The notes under the pieces: generated by a model
What the model was told of the DNA's origin: nothing
Seen by the model: only the letters and a program-made list of their open reading frames with translations
Databases searched by the model: none
Made by a program: the position numbers and the translations under genes
Shown here: positions 62,033 through 64,000 of the stretch, piece by piece
Layout: the number at the start of each line of letters is the position of its first letter
Numbering within the stretch: position 1 is the stretch's first letter
DNA from: Pseudoduganella lutea
GTDB lineage: Bacteria > Pseudomonadota > Gammaproteobacteria > Burkholderiales > Burkholderiaceae_D
DNA: 64,000 bases
Assembly (NCBI RefSeq): GCF_004209755.1
Contig: NZ_CP035913.1
Coordinates: forward strand, 3,534,001 to 3,598,000
Direction: 5' to 3'

Positions 62033-63082
62033 TCAGAACGTGTAGCCGACGGCGGGCTGGCGGTTTTCCAGCGCATCGAGCAACTTGACCAGGGGCTTGA
62101 GCTCGCGGTAGCGGTTGGCCGTGCGGCGCACGTACTCCATCACCGTGGGCAGGTCGCCCAGGTACAGCGGCTTGCCGTCGCGATAGTTCAGGCGGCAGAA
62201 CAGGCCGAGGATCTTCAGGTGGCGCTGCAGGGCCATGTACTCGAAATCCTTGTAGAACGCGTCGAAATCCTTGTTGACGGGCAGGCCGGCGGCTTTCGCG
62301 TGCTGCCAGTAGCGGATGATCCAGTCCAGCACCAGTTCCTCGTCCCACGACACGTAGGCATCGCGCAGCAGCGAGGCCGCATCGTAGGTGATGGGGCCGT
62401 AGACGGCATCCTGGAAATCGAGGATGCCGGGATTCTTCTCGTCCATCCACATCAGGTTGCGCGAATGGAAGTCGCGGTGCATGAACACCTGCGGCTGCGC
62501 CATGCACGTGGCGATGATGTGGTCGAACACCTTTTGCAGTTCGGCCGACTGGGCATCGGTGAGCGTGGTGGCGAGATGCTTGCCGATGTACCACTCGGGG
62601 AAGATGTCGAGTTCGCGCTGCATGAAGGCGCGGTCGAACTCGGGCAGCACGCCGGGCTGGCTGCGCAGCTGGATGTTGACGAGCGCGGACAGGGCCTCGG
62701 CATACAGCGTGGCGGCATTGTCGTGGTTCAGTGCCTGCAGGTAGGTGGTGGTGCCCAGGTCGGACAGCAGCAGGAAGCCCTGTTCCAGGTCCTGCGCATG
62801 GATCGCGGGAACGGAAACGCCGGCTTCGGCCAGCAGTGCGTCCACCTTCACGAACGCTGCGGTATTCTCGCGCTCCGGTGGCGCGTCCATGGCCACCAGG
62901 GTGGCACCGTATTGTGCCTGGGCGGCCGGCAATACGTCGACCCGGAAGTAGCGGCGGAAGCTGGCGTCGGCCGACGCGGGGCGCGCCGAGGCGGCGTCCA
63001 CGATGCCCAGGCCCTGCAGCCAGGTTTTCAATTGAAGCAGGCGCGCGTCGCCGTCGGAAGATAAAGTGTGCAATAAAGACAT
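62033..63082 (-). CDS. amgK: Anomeric MurNAc/GlcNAc kinase AmgK
   Basis: A 349-residue aminoglycoside-phosphotransferase-fold kinase that phosphorylates the anomeric OH of MurNAc (and GlcNAc) in cell-wall recycling. Motifs: FRRYFRV (nucleotide loop), FMHRDFHSRNLMW (catalytic Asp204, Asn209) and GILDFQDAVYGP (metal Asp222). Start taken at 63082; a further in-frame ATG at 63142 is possible, and neither has a clear Shine-Dalgarno. Divergent from lptD across about 115 bp. Confidence 0.9.
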   Translation of the reverse strand: MSLLHTLSSDGDARLLQLKTWLQGLGIVDAASARPASADASFRRYFRVDVLPAAQAQYGATLVAMDAPPERENTAAFVKVDALLAEAGVSVPAIHAQDLEQGFLLLSDLGTTTYLQALNHDNAATLYAEALSALVNIQLRSQPGVLPEFDRAFMQRELDIFPEWYIGKHLATTLTDAQSAELQKVFDHIIATCMAQPQVFMHRDFHSRNLMWMDEKNPGILDFQDAVYGPITYDAASLLRDAYVSWDEELVLDWIIRYWQHAKAAGLPVNKDFDAFYKDFEYMALQRHLKILGLFCRLNYRDGKPLYLGDLPTVMEYVRRTANRYRELKPLVKLLDALENRQPAVGYTF

Positions 63083-63197
63083 GAGGGACAGCCCGAGCAA
63101 ACCGGATGTTGACAAAGGAATCCCATATAATAAGGGATTCAAATCAAAAAATCGCCTGCATGGTGTTCTTTATAGTGCTTCGCGTATCCTCCCTTCC

Positions 63198-64000
63198 ATG
63201 AGCCTGGCCCCACCCTTCAAGAAACGTTGGGCGTATGCCATCTCCGCCCTGATCGCCGCCTGCGCGGCACCGACCCATGCCCAGACCCAGAACGGTACCG
63301 GCGCGGGTGCGCCCCGTGCCGACGATCCGGATGCGCCGGTCACGATCCGCGCGGAGGAAATCAGCGGGCGGCCCGAGCGGGAACTGATCCTCACCCGCGA
63401 CGTGGAAGTGGTGCAGGACAAGATGCGCGTGACGGCCGATGCCGCCTGTTACCGCCAGGTGGAATCCGAGCTGGAAGCACAGAGCAACGTGCGCCTGTGG
63501 CGCTTCGGCGATTACTACACGGCCGACGAGTTCAAGATCAACACCGAGACCGGCGTGGGCTACATGCTGCAGCCCACCTACAAGCTGGAATTGAACAATG
63601 CGCAGGGCAAGGCGCAGCGCATCGACTTTCTTTCCGAAGACCGGGCCAAGGTTGTCAACGGCACCTACAGCACCTGCGAAGGGCCGAACCCGGACTGGTA
63701 CGTGCGATCGAGCACGCTGACCCTGGACCAGGGCCGCGACGTGGGCGTGGCCGGCGGTACCGTCGTCTATTTCAAGGACGTGCCGCTGATCGGCACGCCG
63801 GGCATTTCCTTCTCGCTGTCCGGCGCGCGCCGCTCCGGCTGGCTGCCGGCGGTGCCGGGCTTCTCGTCGCGCGGCGGTGCCGAACTGACGGTGCCGTATT
63901 ACTTCAATATCGCACCTAACCGGGACCTGACCGTCTCGCCGCACTACATCAGCCGGCGCGGCCTGCAGATGGGGGCAGTGGGGCGCTACATCGGCGAGAC
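63198..64000 (+). CDS. lptD: LPS assembly outer-membrane protein LptD (3' truncated)
   Basis: The first 267 codons of LptD (OstA), the outer-membrane LPS translocon; the gene runs off the right edge with an open frame. Signal peptide to about residue 30 (YAISALIAACAAPTHAQT). Then the OstA/LptA-like jellyroll (VTIRAEEISGRPERELILTRDVEVVQ, DKMRVTADAACYRQVE, ...NAQGKAQRIDFLSED), a Cys in YSTCEGPNPDWYVRS, and the start of the barrel (KDVPLIGTPGISFSLSGARRSGWL). There is no Shine-Dalgarno before ATG 63198. The divergent amgK/murU arrangement is standard for this family of bacteria. Confidence 0.93.
   Translation, partial: MSLAPPFKKRWAYAISALIAACAAPTHAQTQNGTGAGAPRADDPDAPVTIRAEEISGRPERELILTRDVEVVQDKMRVTADAACYRQVESELEAQSNVRLWRFGDYYTADEFKINTETGVGYMLQPTYKLELNNAQGKAQRIDFLSEDRAKVVNGTYSTCEGPNPDWYVRSSTLTLDQGRDVGVAGGTVVYFKDVPLIGTPGISFSLSGARRSGWLPAVPGFSSRGGAELTVPYYFNIAPNRDLTVSPHYISRRGLQMGAVGRYIGE

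Overview
The window is a high-GC (roughly 65%) betaproteobacterial chromosome segment. It most resembles Oxalobacteraceae (Massilia, Duganella or Pseudoduganella type). This is inferred from the ubiH-pepP-murU-amgK / lptD order at the right end, from several large TonB-dependent receptors (TBDRs), from a PEP-CTERM protein and from protein similarity as I recognise it; no database search was possible. Both edges cut genes: an S9 peptidase on the left and lptD on the right. I see no rRNA, tRNA, CRISPR array, transposase or phage gene.

Layout. 0-3.4 kb: S9 peptidase, then three small minus-strand genes (two paralogous proteins of unknown function around a secreted TonB-C-domain protein) that share one promoter module. 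3.5-8.1 kb: a lone FtsX/MacB-type permease and a Fur-box-preceded FecA-like receptor. 8.1-14.9 kb: YkgJ protein, M14 peptidase + YccS operon, a tandem pair of metallo-beta-lactamase-fold proteins (the second without metal ligands), and an NADPH-dependent FMN reductase. 15.0-16.5 kb: an AT-richer patch with one PEP-CTERM protein. 16.5-28 kb: S46 peptidase, stress proteins, acyltransferase, an HTH + Clp-N two-gene module with its own operator, a cytochrome b561-YceI-YceI operon, purB, a GST and a PfkB kinase.

28-39.5 kb is an iron island: bacterioferritin, a siderophore receptor with piuC, tonB with bfd, feoA-feoB-(Cys-rich partner), and a second siderophore receptor. Near-identical Fur boxes (AATGAGAA-N3-TTATCATT) lie in its intergenic regions and also upstream of the FecA-like receptor at 6.0 kb. 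Together these genes cover ferric siderophore uptake, energy transduction, ferrous uptake and iron storage/release.

39.5-46.5 kb: GST, 5'-3' exonuclease, an atypical receiver, mnmA-nudJ, and the pntAA-pntAB-pntB transhydrogenase operon, where the pntAB start region is tandemly duplicated. 46.7-58.8 kb is a beta-glucan utilisation locus (GH30, LacI regulator, GH5+GH1, TBDR+GH3+MFS sugar transporter). Its three transcription units each carry a LacI-type operator (TGGWAASSTTTCCA). 58.8-64 kb: ubiH, pepP, murU and amgK, divergent from lptD.

A family of paired palindromes (heads GGTGTCNGACACC or GGGTCNGACCC) sits at 3' ends of operons throughout; one copy is nested inside a 228-bp element with 17-bp terminal inverted repeats.
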